From positions 1 through 20,147 of the forward strand of contig JBKEEC010000081.1 of NCBI GenBank assembly GCA_047975785.1: a DNA stretch of 20,147 nucleotides. The letters are read 5' to 3'. Position numbers and translations under genes: made by a program. Positions 7,091 through 15,103 of the stretch are shown piece by piece. Each line of letters begins with the position of its first letter. Within the stretch, counting starts at the first letter, position 1. A model generated the notes under the pieces. The model saw only the letters and a program-made list of their open reading frames with translations, searched no databases and was not told the DNA's origin. This DNA is from JACXVD01 sp047975785. Its GTDB lineage: Bacteria; Pseudomonadota; Alphaproteobacteria; Sphingomonadales; Sphingomonadaceae.

Positions 7091-9049
7091 CTATCGCAAA
7101 AATTCATTCACCGTGCGCGACCGGCGGAATTCGCCCTTGTCCGGATAGAGTGTTTCATAAACCACCGCATTTTCAAGCACTCGCTGGACGTAATTTTTGG
7201 TTTCATAGATCGGAATTCGCTCCACCCATGTCACCCAGTCAATCCCTCCGCGGCGCGGATCACCATTGGCAGCCAGCCATTTGTTCACATTGCCCGGTCC
7301 GGCATTATAGGCTGCAACGGCAAGCGGGTAACTCCCGCCATAATAGTCCATCATGCGCGAAAAATACCCGTCACCCAGACGCATATTATAGCTGGGAGAA
7401 TTGATCAGATCCGCACTGAGATAGCGCATACCGAACTTGCCTGCCTGTTCGCGCGCTGTGCCAGGCATAAGCTGCATCAGACCTCGTGCACCAGCATGGC
7501 TGATAGCATTTTGCGCAAACTGGCTTTCCTGCCGTGCAATGGCATGAACCATGGTCCAGTTTGTTCCGGGCGGGTTAGGCAGGGTTGGGTAGCCCGCACT
7601 GGTAAAGCCCTTGTGCCCGTCCTCTTCGGCAGAACCGGACAGGATCACCGCCAGATCACGCCTGCCAATGTCCCGCGCCAGATCAGACACGAGAACATGC
7701 TCGGCCTCGGTCGTAGCCCGGTCCGCAATGGTGTTGTAAAACTGGATGCCGACTTTCCACGGCGCATTACGCGCTACCTCGCGCACCGCCAAAACCAGCG
7801 CATCATCATTAAAAGCGGCCCGTTCAGCCCGGCTCGGTTCGGAATGAGGCGTATCGGACAAATCCGGCATTGGCCGATTCATCGCTTGCATGGCCAGCAT
7901 ACCGTAAAATCTGTCAGGATAGGTGGCAGCCATTTCATAATATTTTTTTGCATCCGCCTGATTTCCGGCCATGCTGGCAGCCTTGCCCGCCCAGTAAAAC
8001 CCTTTGGACCGTGTTTGCGGCGTGCGGGCCGCAGCGCCATAACGATAGAACAGAGGGGCAGCTTCGGCACCATTGCCCAATGTCCACAATGCTTTTGTGC
8101 CTCCCAGCCACATCAGCGAGGTGTAATCATCCCGTGTCCGGTAGGACAATGTGCGAATATCTGTGTCAGGCGGAAACAGATCATCCACTTTTGATGCAAT
8201 CTGGACTGCCTGCTGCGATCCGCCCGAACGGGCCACGCGCAGCATTTCCGTTACCAGATCTTCTGAATCACGGGGAAGGGAAGCAAAGGATGGACGATTC
8301 GATAAAAGCTGGATCGAACGGTAATTCTGGCCGGTATTGGCGTAATAGCGGGTCAGATTCCAGATATAGCCAGGATCTTGCGCCGCTGAGCCGGGAACAG
8401 ATATTCCGGACGATGCGGGGTCTGCCCTGCGCAGCATGGAAAGCCGCGCGAGATACACACTTTGTTTGTCAGGCGAGGTGTTGACGATTTGTCGGGAAGC
8501 CATATCCGCTTCCCCCTGCCACAGCAGCGCATCCATCCGGGCATCCTGATCATCCCGGCTCATCTGGCTGCTATAGGCGTTGGAAATATAGGCTTCTGCC
8601 GGAGTGCTCATTTTTCCGCCTCGCCATGCCTGCCGCGCAACATCGCGCGCTTCAGATCGACCCATAGTGGCAAGTGCCAGAGCATATCGCGCCCTTGCCG
8701 GATTGGTGAGCGGGGGCTGGGCATCAAAATAGGTAACCAGCCTTTCCGGACTGACAGATTGCCGTTCCAGCGCATTTTCCGCATAACGGCGAATCCTGTC
8801 TTCCTGCGGAAAGCCGGGATAGGTAATCAGAAAACTTGCGTAATCATCAAAACCCATCTGGCTGTTTGAACTCAGGGTTTCCCATCTACGCACCACTTCG
8901 GACATACGCCCCGGAGCCTGTGCAACCAGAGAGGCGCGAGCCTGATCCCATTCATGCGGCTGCTGTGCATGGGCGGGCACACCAAAAGTCAGTGCCGGAA
9001 TACCAAAAAGTGCGATAAAAGCTGTCGAGATACGGTCCATGCTGGACAT
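7091..9049 (-). CDS. slt: Soluble-type lytic murein transglycosylase
   Basis: Cleaves the MurNAc-GlcNAc bond of peptidoglycan in the periplasm with formation of 1,6-anhydro-MurNAc. The 652-residue protein begins with a signal peptide ending in FGVPAHA before QQPHEW. A long helical, TPR-like superhelix follows to about residue 490, as in Slt70. The C-terminal SLT domain has catalytic Glu508 in AIARQES, then GARGLMQLMPGTA, the repeat AYNAGPGNV and PIYETKNYVQRV. The ATG at 9049 is preceded by AAGGAG with 12 bp spacing. The frame stays open 88 codons further upstream, but that extension would run into dapA and would bury the signal peptide. slt diverges from dapA over 116 bp and leads into greB. 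Confidence 0.92.
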   Translation of the reverse strand: MSSMDRISTAFIALFGIPALTFGVPAHAQQPHEWDQARASLVAQAPGRMSEVVRRWETLSSNSQMGFDDYASFLITYPGFPQEDRIRRYAENALERQSVSPERLVTYFDAQPPLTNPARARYALALATMGRSEARDVARQAWRGGKMSTPAEAYISNAYSSQMSRDDQDARMDALLWQGEADMASRQIVNTSPDKQSVYLARLSMLRRADPASSGISVPGSAAQDPGYIWNLTRYYANTGQNYRSIQLLSNRPSFASLPRDSEDLVTEMLRVARSGGSQQAVQIASKVDDLFPPDTDIRTLSYRTRDDYTSLMWLGGTKALWTLGNGAEAAPLFYRYGAAARTPQTRSKGFYWAGKAASMAGNQADAKKYYEMAATYPDRFYGMLAMQAMNRPMPDLSDTPHSEPSRAERAAFNDDALVLAVREVARNAPWKVGIQFYNTIADRATTEAEHVLVSDLARDIGRRDLAVILSGSAEEDGHKGFTSAGYPTLPNPPGTNWTMVHAIARQESQFAQNAISHAGARGLMQLMPGTAREQAGKFGMRYLSADLINSPSYNMRLGDGYFSRMMDYYGGSYPLAVAAYNAGPGNVNKWLAANGDPRRGGIDWVTWVERIPIYETKNYVQRVLENAVVYETLYPDKGEFRRSRTVNEFLR

Positions 9050-9096
9050 GATGGGCAAAGGCTCCTTATCAGGCGCTGAATGAAATTCCTGACAGC

Positions 9097-9124
9097 GCAT
9101 CAATAGCTGGGCATCAATAGCTGA
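9097..9124. repeat. 14-bp tandem duplication between slt and dapA
   Basis: GCATCAATAGCTGG (9097-9110) is followed at once by GCATCAATAGCTGA (9111-9124); thirteen of fourteen bases are identical. It lies in the middle of the 116-bp divergent promoter region. On the minus strand each copy offers a TTGATG hexamer that resembles a -35 element. Whether this is a binding site, a slippage product or chance cannot be told from one sequence. Confidence 0.7.
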
Positions 9125-9165
9125 CTTTTGTGCGACATATAGGGTGAAAGGCAAGGGTATAAACA

Positions 9166-10047
9166 ATGTTTTCCGGCTCCATTCCCGCTCTGGTGACACC
9201 TTTTCGCGATGGATCGTTTGATGAAGCCGCGTTCCGCCGGCTTGTAGACTGGCAAATTGATAATGGTTCCATGGCTTTGGTTCCGTGCGGCACAACAGGG
9301 GAGGCCTCGACACTCTCCAATGCCGAACATCACCGGGTGATTGAGGTTTGTATCGAACAGGCAGCCGGACGCGTCCCGATTATCGCCGGATGTGGCAGTA
9401 ACGACACCATGAATGCCATGGTTCACATGACTTTTTCAAAAAAGGCCGGTGCCGCTGCGGCTCTTTGCGTTGCCCCTTACTACAACCGCCCCGGTCAGGA
9501 AGGCCTGCTCGCACATTTTGGCTATCTGGCAGAACATTGCGACTTGCCAATCGTGCTTTATAATGTTCCGGGCCGGACCGTTACGGACCTGTTGCCCGAA
9601 ACCGTATGCGAGCTGGCAAAGCGTTACCCGGACAATATCGTGGCGATCAAGGATGCCAGTGGCGACCTGTCACGTGTGACCGATCATCGCATGGGGATTG
9701 GCAAGAATTTCTGCCAGCTTTCAGGGGATGATGAGCTTGCCCTTCCGGCCAATGCTGCCGGCTCTGTCGGGTGTATATCGGTCACGGCCAATGTCGCCCC
9801 GGCCCTGTGCGCCGAATTCCAGCAGGCTTGCGCCGATAATGATCTGGTCAAGGCACGCGAATTGAATGACCGACTGTATCCCCTGCATTACGCCATGTTT
9901 GAAGATGCCAGTCCGGGGCCGGTAAAATATGCACTGAGCCGGGTGCTGGATGGCTTTACGGATGAAGTCCGCCTTCCTCTGACTCCTTGCAATGATAAAG
10001 CGCGCAAGGCCGTGGACCTTGCGCTTGAACATGCCGGTCTGGTCTGA
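9166..10047 (+). CDS. dapA: 4-hydroxy-tetrahydrodipicolinate synthase
   Basis: DapA condenses pyruvate with aspartate semialdehyde, the first step specific to lysine and diaminopimelate synthesis, and so supplies the peptidoglycan cross-link residue. The 293-residue TIM barrel shows GTTGE (42-46), the proton-relay tyrosines near PYYNRP (104-109) and Tyr132 in YNVPGRT, with substrate-binding Arg137. The Schiff-base Lys162 lies in AIKDASGD. Length is standard. AAGGG at 9153-9157 gives an 8-bp spaced ribosome site. It diverges from slt, another cell-wall gene, and converges on the M14-type deacylase gene with only 17 bp between them. Confidence 0.97.
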   Translation: MFSGSIPALVTPFRDGSFDEAAFRRLVDWQIDNGSMALVPCGTTGEASTLSNAEHHRVIEVCIEQAAGRVPIIAGCGSNDTMNAMVHMTFSKKAGAAAALCVAPYYNRPGQEGLLAHFGYLAEHCDLPIVLYNVPGRTVTDLLPETVCELAKRYPDNIVAIKDASGDLSRVTDHRMGIGKNFCQLSGDDELALPANAAGSVGCISVTANVAPALCAEFQQACADNDLVKARELNDRLYPLHYAMFEDASPGPVKYALSRVLDGFTDEVRLPLTPCNDKARKAVDLALEHAGLV

Positions 10048-10052
10048 CCGGC
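10033..10052. terminator. Hairpin at the end of dapA, possible shared terminator
   Basis: GCCGGTC (10033-10039) and GACCGGC (10046-10052) form a perfect 7-bp GC-rich stem with a 6-base loop, straddling the dapA stop codon. It lies between two converging genes. No T run follows on either strand, so an intrinsic terminator is uncertain; it may only slow polymerase or protect RNA ends. Confidence 0.4.
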
Positions 10053-10064
10053 AAGAAAGACAGG

Positions 10065-11156
10065 TCAGATAACTTCATCCTCATCCAGCATGGGCGAGGG
10101 CGCAAATGGCGCTTCGCCCACATCAATAGCATCGGTCATCGTCTCGACCTGCTCGCTGGCATGTTCCAGATCAGAGGTGCGCGCAATATGAAACAGCGCA
10201 TCGCCCTGATTCACGACCGGCAGGGTTGCATGTCCTATAATGATACCCTTGATCGGGCTTTCAACGTCAATCGGATCTTCCCCGAACAGCCCGCCGACTG
10301 TTGCCAGTAAATCGCCTTTCTCAACAACATCCCCCGATTGAAGGAGACGCTGCGACACTCCGCCACGCGGTGCCCGAACCCACATGCTGGAATTTGTCCG
10401 CACCGGATCGGGTGCTTCCGGCCATTCAGGGCTGGCGTCAATCATCCCGATTTTGGCCAGAACGCGCAACACACCAATTACCCCTGCCTCGATCGAAACG
10501 CGGTCAAATCGCAAGGCCTCCCCGGTTTCCATCAGCAACATATCAACGCCGCGCTCTTTGGCCAGCGCCCTCATCGAGCCTTCTCTCAGCGGGCTTTCAA
10601 TCACCACGGGGGCGCCAAAAACCAGCGCGAGGTCAAGCAGTTCAGGAATGTCCTGCGCGATGCGGATCTGGGGCAAATTATAACGGTGGATAGCCGCCGA
10701 GTGAATATCAATCCCCAGAGAGCAGCGATCAATCACTTCTGTCATGAAGCAATGGGCAAGCTGACCTGCGAGCGAACCTTTCACATTGCCGGGAAAAGAG
10801 CGATTGAGGTCTCTCCTGTCTGGCAGATAGCGACTGTGCTGGAGAAAACCGTAGAAATTCACTGCAGGCGCAAAAATGATTGTGCCCCGCAATTGAGTCG
10901 GATCAAGCACTTGCAAAAGACGCAGGATAATGGCCGTTCCAACAATTTCATCACCATGAATTGCCGCGGAGATAAATATGGTCGGCCCTTTTTCAGCGCC
11001 ATGGAAAATCCGCAATGCCAGCGTTGCAGGCAATCCGATAGCCAGTTCGCTCATCGGAATTGAAACATCGCCTGCATTGCCCGGAGCAATGACACTGCCT
11101 GCTATAGAAAACGAATCGTGCCCGGCCACTTTCAACCCCTGATGTGAAACCGGCAT
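10065..11156 (-). CDS. Succinylglutamate desuccinylase/aspartoacylase family zinc hydrolase
   Basis: A 363-residue member of the M14-related AstE/AspA family, which removes acyl groups from N-acyl amino acids; the true substrate is unknown. Zinc ligands are His67 and Glu70 in HGDE and His152 in DIHS. RDLNRSFPG (115-123) binds the substrate carboxylate, and Glu210 in METGEAL is the probable catalytic base. Beyond about residue 260 a small barrel domain follows (GDVVEKGDLLATVGGLFGE, then VESPIKGIIIG), reminiscent of lipoyl-like folds and usual in this family. The ATG at 11156 has GAGG 5 bp upstream; the frame continues 65 codons upstream, but into the smpB gene. It diverges from smpB over 81 bp. 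Confidence 0.85.
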   Translation of the reverse strand: MPVSHQGLKVAGHDSFSIAGSVIAPGNAGDVSIPMSELAIGLPATLALRIFHGAEKGPTIFISAAIHGDEIVGTAIILRLLQVLDPTQLRGTIIFAPAVNFYGFLQHSRYLPDRRDLNRSFPGNVKGSLAGQLAHCFMTEVIDRCSLGIDIHSAAIHRYNLPQIRIAQDIPELLDLALVFGAPVVIESPLREGSMRALAKERGVDMLLMETGEALRFDRVSIEAGVIGVLRVLAKIGMIDASPEWPEAPDPVRTNSSMWVRAPRGGVSQRLLQSGDVVEKGDLLATVGGLFGEDPIDVESPIKGIIIGHATLPVVNQGDALFHIARTSDLEHASEQVETMTDAIDVGEAPFAPSPMLDEDEVI

Positions 11157-11237
11157 CTCGGCCTCAATTTTATATTGAAGGCAAGTGAAATCTTGGGGTT
11201 TTCGTGCGCCCTGCAAATCCCTACATGGTGGCACTCT

Positions 11238-11720
11238 ATGGTTCGACCCAAACACTCCACCTTCGACAAGCAGAAAATCGCCTCGGAAAACCGCCGGGCG
11301 CGGTTTGACTACCATATTGATGAAACATTCGAAGCCGGCATCCAGTTGCAAGGAACCGAGGTCAAGGCCTTGCGGGCAGGGGAAGGCACACTTTCAGATA
11401 GTTATGCCGAAATTCGCGGGGGCGAAGTCTGGCTCGTCAATGCCAACATCCCTGAATTCAGCCATGGCAATCGCTTCAACCATGAGCCAAAACGTCCTCG
11501 CAAATTATTGCTCAATGTCCGCGAAATCAGCAAGCTGACCGGCGCGGTAGAGCGCAAGGGCATGACTCTGGTTCCGCTCTCGATTTATTTTAACGGGCGG
11601 GGCAAGGCCAAGGTGGAACTGGCTCTGGCAAAGGGAAAGCAGGCTCATGACAAGCGCGCCAGCATCAAGGATCGGGACTGGAAGCGGGACAAGGCCCGCC
11701 TGATGCGCGAAAAAGGTTGA
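11238..11720 (+). CDS. smpB: SsrA-binding protein SmpB
   Basis: SmpB binds tmRNA and delivers it to stalled ribosomes for trans-translation. The 160-residue protein has the OB-like core with ENRRARFDYHIDETFEAGI, the stretch GTEVKALRAGEGTLSDSYAEI, NANIPEF and HEPKRPRKLLL, followed by the basic C-terminal tail WKRDKARLMREKG that enters the mRNA channel. I chose ATG 11238, giving the usual N terminus MVRPKHSTF; the frame is open 21 codons further back, but those residues do not fit the family. A GGTGG stretch lies just upstream as a modest ribosome site. The tmRNA gene itself is not visible in this window. Confidence 0.95.
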   Translation: MVRPKHSTFDKQKIASENRRARFDYHIDETFEAGIQLQGTEVKALRAGEGTLSDSYAEIRGGEVWLVNANIPEFSHGNRFNHEPKRPRKLLLNVREISKLTGAVERKGMTLVPLSIYFNGRGKAKVELALAKGKQAHDKRASIKDRDWKRDKARLMREKG

Positions 11721-11900
11721 TACCAGTGGAATATTTTTCGTGGTTAACCTCACTGATAAGTCTTGTGGGGTAAGGACATAACCTCAATGATCATGAAACT
11801 ATCGAATGAATGCTGCAACGCACCGATGCGTCCTTGCGCCTTGCCCCTCAGTGGCGCATGGAATGTTCGGCGCCACCCTGCGTTACACAGGCACATCTGA

Positions 11901-12494
11901 ATGACCGACTTTCGTTCCAAGACTTTTCTGGCGGACTGGCTGCGCAAATATATGCCCACGCGCGAAGAAATGGCACGGAACAAATACCTTGCCCCTATCG
12001 CACATCGTTTTCTCAGCCCTGAATTATGGCGTTTTACACGTCGTTCGGTTCCTCGCGGTGTGGCCTTGGGCCTGTTTGCCGGATTCATTATTCCTTTTGG
12101 GCAGATTTTTCTTGCTGCCTTTATGGCCTTGCCAGCACGGGCCAATGTGCCGCTGGCAGCTCTTGTGACCTTTATCACCAATCCGTTTACCTTGCCTTTC
12201 TGGCTAGTTGCGGCAAACCGGGTAGGCGCGGTCGTGCTCAAGGTTGATGCCGCTACGGGCGGCGCGGCCCAGGCAGAAATAGAAAGCGGCCCCTGGAAAA
12301 GCTATGGCTGGTTTCTGGAAACCGCCGGAGTCACCGCATTTGGCTTTGTGGTGATGGCCCTTGTCGCTTCAGCCGTCGGCTATCTTGTCTCAGGCGTCGT
12401 GTGGCGTATCATGGTCGCCCGCAAACGGGAGAAGCGATTGCGCAAACGTGCTGCTGAACGAATACAGCATGAGGCCGAGGTCAGGGAGGCATGA
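11901..12494 (+). CDS. DUF2062 membrane protein
   Basis: A 197-residue inner-membrane protein of the DUF2062 family, function unknown. A polar N-terminal part is followed by about three membrane segments (roughly residues 54-78, 83-108 and 142-172) and a strongly basic C-terminal tail (KREKRLRKRAAERIQ). The family signature FITNPFTLPFW lies at about 91-101. Its stop overlaps the cckA start as ATGA, so the two are translated together. The 180 bp between smpB and this gene hold no terminator with a T run; a TTAACC sequence at 11744-11749 resembles a CtrA half-site. Confidence 0.87.
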   Translation: MTDFRSKTFLADWLRKYMPTREEMARNKYLAPIAHRFLSPELWRFTRRSVPRGVALGLFAGFIIPFGQIFLAAFMALPARANVPLAALVTFITNPFTLPFWLVAANRVGAVVLKVDAATGGAAQAEIESGPWKSYGWFLETAGVTAFGFVVMALVASAVGYLVSGVVWRIMVARKREKRLRKRAAERIQHEAEVREA

Positions 12495-14962
12495 ACACCA
12501 AACTGGCAGAAAACAGCACGGCGCGCACCGTGCCGCTCTGGCTTTTGCTTGGTGTTGCCCTGATTGTCAGTGGCGGCCTGTTCTGGCTGGCAACACAGAG
12601 CATACCCGCCCTTGCGGCCTATTCCGGCGGGCTGGCAGTCATTGCTGCCATGGCTTTTGCGGCAACCCGGCCGGCTCCTTCCCCATCTGCAGAGAGCTTT
12701 TCCGCGCCAGACTGGTCAGTGACAGTGGAGGCCATAGATCAGGCCGATGCCGGTATCGCCATCACAGACCGCGCGAACAGGCTTGTCTGCGCCAATGAAA
12801 ATTACACTCGCTGGTTCGGAGCCATACATGCACCGCCCCAGATCGCGTTTGAGAGAAGCTCGCTGGAGGCGATAAGCAAGGCGATGCGCGAGGCATGGCG
12901 TGATACACATGCAAGCATTCCGCGCATATCCATGCAGGCAAGTGACAGCCACTGGCGCGTTTCTGTGTCAAGGGCGGGCCGGGGCGATGATTACCTTGTC
13001 TGGCGGTTTCATGAAATCAGACCGGAAGATCCTGGAGCAGGGCTTTATGCGATGCTGGGCGGAGGCTTTGGCAATCTGTTGTCACAAGCAGGAATAGAGG
13101 CAGCAATTGTTGGCCCTGATGGCATTATACTGACGGCCAGTTCTGGCTTTGCATCACGCGCAGCCGGAGACGGTGAAGCAACCATGGCTGGACAGGATTT
13201 TGTCAGCCAGCTGCGTAGTGACGATAATGGCCAGATCTATTTTGCCAGAGAAGGACGGCGAGGCTCGCCTATGTCGCTCGTCCATGTGCCGCTTTACATG
13301 CAGCCCGCAGAAACCGTGCCCGGTGCCGGTGAAGCGGATTCGCTTATGCTGCTGGTCGATAATGGTGTCGGTATTGGCGGGCAGGTGGAAGAAGCGGGCA
13401 GGGGGCAGGCGCAGGAACTTGAGGCATTACTGGGAGCCTTGCCACTAGGTCTGGCAATGACTGACAGGGATGGTCGCTTTCTGTTTGGAAATCAGGCGTT
13501 TTTACGTGCCGTTGGCTGTGAAGATGTGCGCTTGCCGGCATTTCCTTCCGATCTGGTGGTCAAGGAAGACAAGGGTGTTCTGGCCGATACGGTCAGGCGC
13601 TTTGGCCGAGGCTCCACCAGTCATGGAAATATGGCGGTTCGCCTCAAAAACATTCCGGATGACCCGGTTTCACTGGGCCTTGCCGGTGTTCGCGGACTGG
13701 GCGAGGCATCCGTCCTGCTCAGCCTGGCTGATTCCACCGAGGAAACCCGCCTGAAACGTCAGGTTGCCCAGGCAACCAAGATGCAGGCTGTCGGGCAGCT
13801 TGCAGGCGGGGTAGCCCATGATTTCAACAATGTCCTGACCGCAATCATCGGCTATTGTGACCTGATGCTGCTGCGCCATACGCCCGGCGATAGCGATTAT
13901 GACGATATCCAGCAGATCCGTGCCAACTCCAATCGTGCAGCAAGCCTGACCCGGCAATTGCTGGCTTTTTCCCGGCAGCAGACCTTGCGACCGGAAGTTT
14001 TGCAACTTCCCGATATAGTCAGCGAAGTCAGCCAGCTTTTGAAACGGTTGATCGGGGAAAAGATCGTCTTCAAGGTTCATCACGATCGCGACCTTGCGCC
14101 GGTGCGTGCAGACCCGCAGCAATTGGAACAGGTCATCGTCAATCTTGCGGTTAATGCCCGTGACGCCATGCAGGCTCATGGCGATGGCACCGGCACATTG
14201 ACGATGACGACGCGTAAGGTTTCCGCACGCGATATCCGCCAGATGGGGTCAGACATTATCCCGATTTCCGACTACACCGTGCTGGTAGTGCAGGACACAG
14301 GTGGCGGAATTCCGCCCGTCGTTCTGGGCAAGATATTTGAACCGTTCTTTACCACGAAAGATCAGGGCAAAGGCACAGGGCTGGGTCTGTCTACGGTTTA
14401 CGGTATTGTCAAACAGTCCGGCGGTTTTATTTTTGCCGATAATGTTCCGGGAACGGGCAAGCAGACAGATGGTGCCCGGTTCACAATCTATCTTCCCGCT
14501 TATCATGATGCATCCCCGGTAATTCCGGCCCAATCTGTTCAATCTGGTGATGGATCGACCTTGCCTGCTCCCCAGCCAGCCAGCGAATGGTCAGGCGGCG
14601 GGCATATTCTGCTGGTCGAGGATGAGGACATGGTTCGTGCCGTGGCCGAACGGGCCCTGACCCGTGCCGGTTTTGATGTCGTCGCCTGCGCAGATGGGGA
14701 AGAAGGGCTGACTGAAATTGGCAAAGGCAGCACATTTGATCTGGTCGTAACCGATGTTGTTATGCCAGGCATGGATGGCCCCAGCATGGCCCGCGCGATC
14801 CGTAAGGTTAAGCCGAATCTGCCGATCCTGTTCATGTCCGGCTATGCAGAGGAGCAGTTACGCGCCGATATTGATATTGAGGCGATGTATTTTCTGCCCA
14901 AACCTTTCAGCGTGAAACAAATATCTGAAAAAGTTGCTGAAGTTCTTGAAAACTCCCAATAG
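12491..14962 (+). CDS. cckA: Hybrid histidine kinase/phosphatase CckA
   Basis: CckA feeds phosphate through ChpT to CtrA and CpdR, setting the alphaproteobacterial cell-cycle and motility programme; it sits in the inner membrane. The 823 residues read as two membrane segments (about 15-34 and 39-59), three PAS-like regions (about 75-180, 200-300 and 309-420), and a HisKA helix with phospho-acceptor His443 in GGVAHDFNN. The ATPase domain follows with Asn555 in the N box, Asp602 in DTGGGIP and GKGTGLGLS. The C-terminal receiver starts at LLVEDED (Glu710-Asp713) and has phospho-acceptor Asp755 in TDVVMPG. This order is the CckA layout. The start overlaps the DUF2062 stop by 4 bp; GGGAGG at 12484-12489 is unusually close, so coupling may matter. 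Confidence 0.94.
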   Translation: MNTKLAENSTARTVPLWLLLGVALIVSGGLFWLATQSIPALAAYSGGLAVIAAMAFAATRPAPSPSAESFSAPDWSVTVEAIDQADAGIAITDRANRLVCANENYTRWFGAIHAPPQIAFERSSLEAISKAMREAWRDTHASIPRISMQASDSHWRVSVSRAGRGDDYLVWRFHEIRPEDPGAGLYAMLGGGFGNLLSQAGIEAAIVGPDGIILTASSGFASRAAGDGEATMAGQDFVSQLRSDDNGQIYFAREGRRGSPMSLVHVPLYMQPAETVPGAGEADSLMLLVDNGVGIGGQVEEAGRGQAQELEALLGALPLGLAMTDRDGRFLFGNQAFLRAVGCEDVRLPAFPSDLVVKEDKGVLADTVRRFGRGSTSHGNMAVRLKNIPDDPVSLGLAGVRGLGEASVLLSLADSTEETRLKRQVAQATKMQAVGQLAGGVAHDFNNVLTAIIGYCDLMLLRHTPGDSDYDDIQQIRANSNRAASLTRQLLAFSRQQTLRPEVLQLPDIVSEVSQLLKRLIGEKIVFKVHHDRDLAPVRADPQQLEQVIVNLAVNARDAMQAHGDGTGTLTMTTRKVSARDIRQMGSDIIPISDYTVLVVQDTGGGIPPVVLGKIFEPFFTTKDQGKGTGLGLSTVYGIVKQSGGFIFADNVPGTGKQTDGARFTIYLPAYHDASPVIPAQSVQSGDGSTLPAPQPASEWSGGGHILLVEDEDMVRAVAERALTRAGFDVVACADGEEGLTEIGKGSTFDLVVTDVVMPGMDGPSMARAIRKVKPNLPILFMSGYAEEQLRADIDIEAMYFLPKPFSVKQISEKVAEVLENSQ

Positions 14963-15103
14963 GTGTTTTTATCCTGAATTGCGTGGGACCGGCATCCCTG
15001 CTCATGTCGGCCTGTTCATGTCGGATACAGACGAAATGCTGTGTTCTTGCCGGATTGCCGGACGTATATGATCGGCAAGCTAACCTTGGAGAACAGAATC
15101 ATA

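Noticed and set aside
7496..8194. A 232-codon open frame opposite slt
   Set aside because: It is an antisense shadow; the Slt motifs on the minus strand are unambiguous.
9050..9313. N-terminal extension of Slt by 88 residues
   Set aside because: It would overlap the start of dapA and place the signal peptide inside the chain; ATG 9049 with AAGGAG fits better.
10338..11063. A 241-codon open frame opposite the M14-type deacylase gene
   Set aside because: The minus-strand protein has all zinc-site motifs; the plus-strand reading has none and no ribosome site.
11750..12241. A 163-codon minus-strand frame over the smpB-DUF2062 gap
   Set aside because: It overlaps the conserved core of DUF2062 in antisense, and the basic composition looks like a mirror of that coding sequence.
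15002..15024. Two copies of TCATGTCGG with 14-bp period before the first DUF4139 gene
   Set aside because: The unit is only 9 bp and has no other sign of function; chance is likely.
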